Positions 63,662-64,000 of a stretch of 64,000 nucleotides of DNA are shown piece by piece; the stretch's first letter is position 1, and every line of letters begins with the position of its first letter. A model generated the notes under the pieces. It was not told where the DNA came from. It saw nothing but the letters and a program-made list of their open reading frames with translations, and did not search any database. The position numbers and the translations under genes were made by a program. The stretch is from Crambe crambe (taxonomy: Eukaryota; Porifera; Demospongiae; Poecilosclerida; Crambeidae): NCBI GenBank assembly GCA_963924555.1, contig OZ004587.1, positions 8,386,075 to 8,450,074 of the forward strand, given 5' to 3'.

Positions 63662-64000
63662 GTGAGTGGAGTTTGATGAGACACCACTCTGAGATCAGGA
63701 CCATGGGCAGATCTAAAGGGGATTGGGGGGAGGGTTGCAACTCTTCTTTGCTGTGTATATGATAAAACATGTACAAAACTAATCTTTAATCATAGTTCCC
63801 ACCCCTTTTCAATTTGTCGCCTCTGAGGATACTGGACATCTCTCCGATCAGGACACCTCTCTGATCAGGACACTTCTTTTTTTTTTGGTCCTGAAAGTGT
63901 CCACATAAATGCTTATTCAGTTCTTTATGATGGCTTATAATATAATGCTTTAGTGTTGTGAAGGCAAGCGTTGTGAACATGGTGTGTGTGTGTGTGTGTG

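Noticed and set aside
59923..64000. ADAM17 rather than ADAM10 identity for the metalloprotease
   Set aside because: HNFGSPHD, GGVLGLAWV and the NNERFSSCSI spacing follow the ADAM10 pattern; ADAM17 has a different sequence after the zinc motif.

Overview
This window is animal nuclear DNA: compact, intron-rich, about 40% GC by eye, with GT-AG introns, many short dispersed inverted-repeat elements, and abundant TAGC/GCTAGC words. The gene content is metazoan: AP-4 epsilon, CHMP2A, WAVE, ADAM10, an SH2 protein, and large secreted or adhesion-type proteins with Calx-beta, LDLa-like, apple, cadherin-like, EGF and VWC-like modules. The domain styles fit a sponge, most likely a demosponge. That placement is inference; no database search was run.

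Layout: (1) 1-2668, minus: 5' end of a secreted LDLa-like/Calx-beta protein. (2) 2669-6625: no confident gene; a 15-bp satellite and an (AAT)n tract. (3) 6626-14746, minus: AP-4 epsilon, 23 exons. (4) 14893-35254, plus: a 35-exon gene predicted to encode 4,776 residues. It has a large-lipid-transfer-protein (vitellogenin/MTP-type) N-terminus fused to DxTPP-type repeats, an apple-like segment, a cadherin-like domain, EGF and VWC-like modules. (5) 35572-38842, plus: an SH2-PPxY-transmembrane protein whose SH2 lacks the phosphotyrosine-binding arginine. (6) 38843-42673: mostly unassigned, with one doubtful minus-strand gene. (7) 42674-44378, plus: CHMP2A. (8) 44593-46197, minus: unrecognised basic protein. 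(9) 46340-48479, minus: WAVE/WASF. (10) 48729-52463 and 53298-56933, plus: two intronless tandem paralogues with a right-handed beta-helix-like ectodomain and about nine membrane helices. (11) 57164-59922, minus: PINK1-like kinase with coiled coil and a Cys/His tail. (12) 60048 to beyond the right edge, plus: ADAM10.

Exon models were built by hand from splice signals and reading-frame phase. For AP-4 epsilon, the lipid-transfer chimera, SH2, CHMP2A, WAVE and the basic protein, the spliced lengths are exact multiples of three. Three head-to-head pairs (AP-4 epsilon/lipid-transfer chimera, WAVE/beta-helix, kinase/ADAM10) have start codons 125-250 bp apart. NRF1-type TGCGCAYGCGCA palindromes recur near gene starts, sometimes beside a TGACCTTTGACC nuclear-receptor-type site.

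Several genes act in membrane traffic or the cell surface (AP-4, ESCRT-III, a PPxY membrane adaptor, WAVE, ADAM10). Nothing shows that they work as a unit. The strongest candidates for something undescribed are the lipid-transfer/adhesion chimera, the beta-helix multi-pass pair and the arginine-less SH2 membrane protein.
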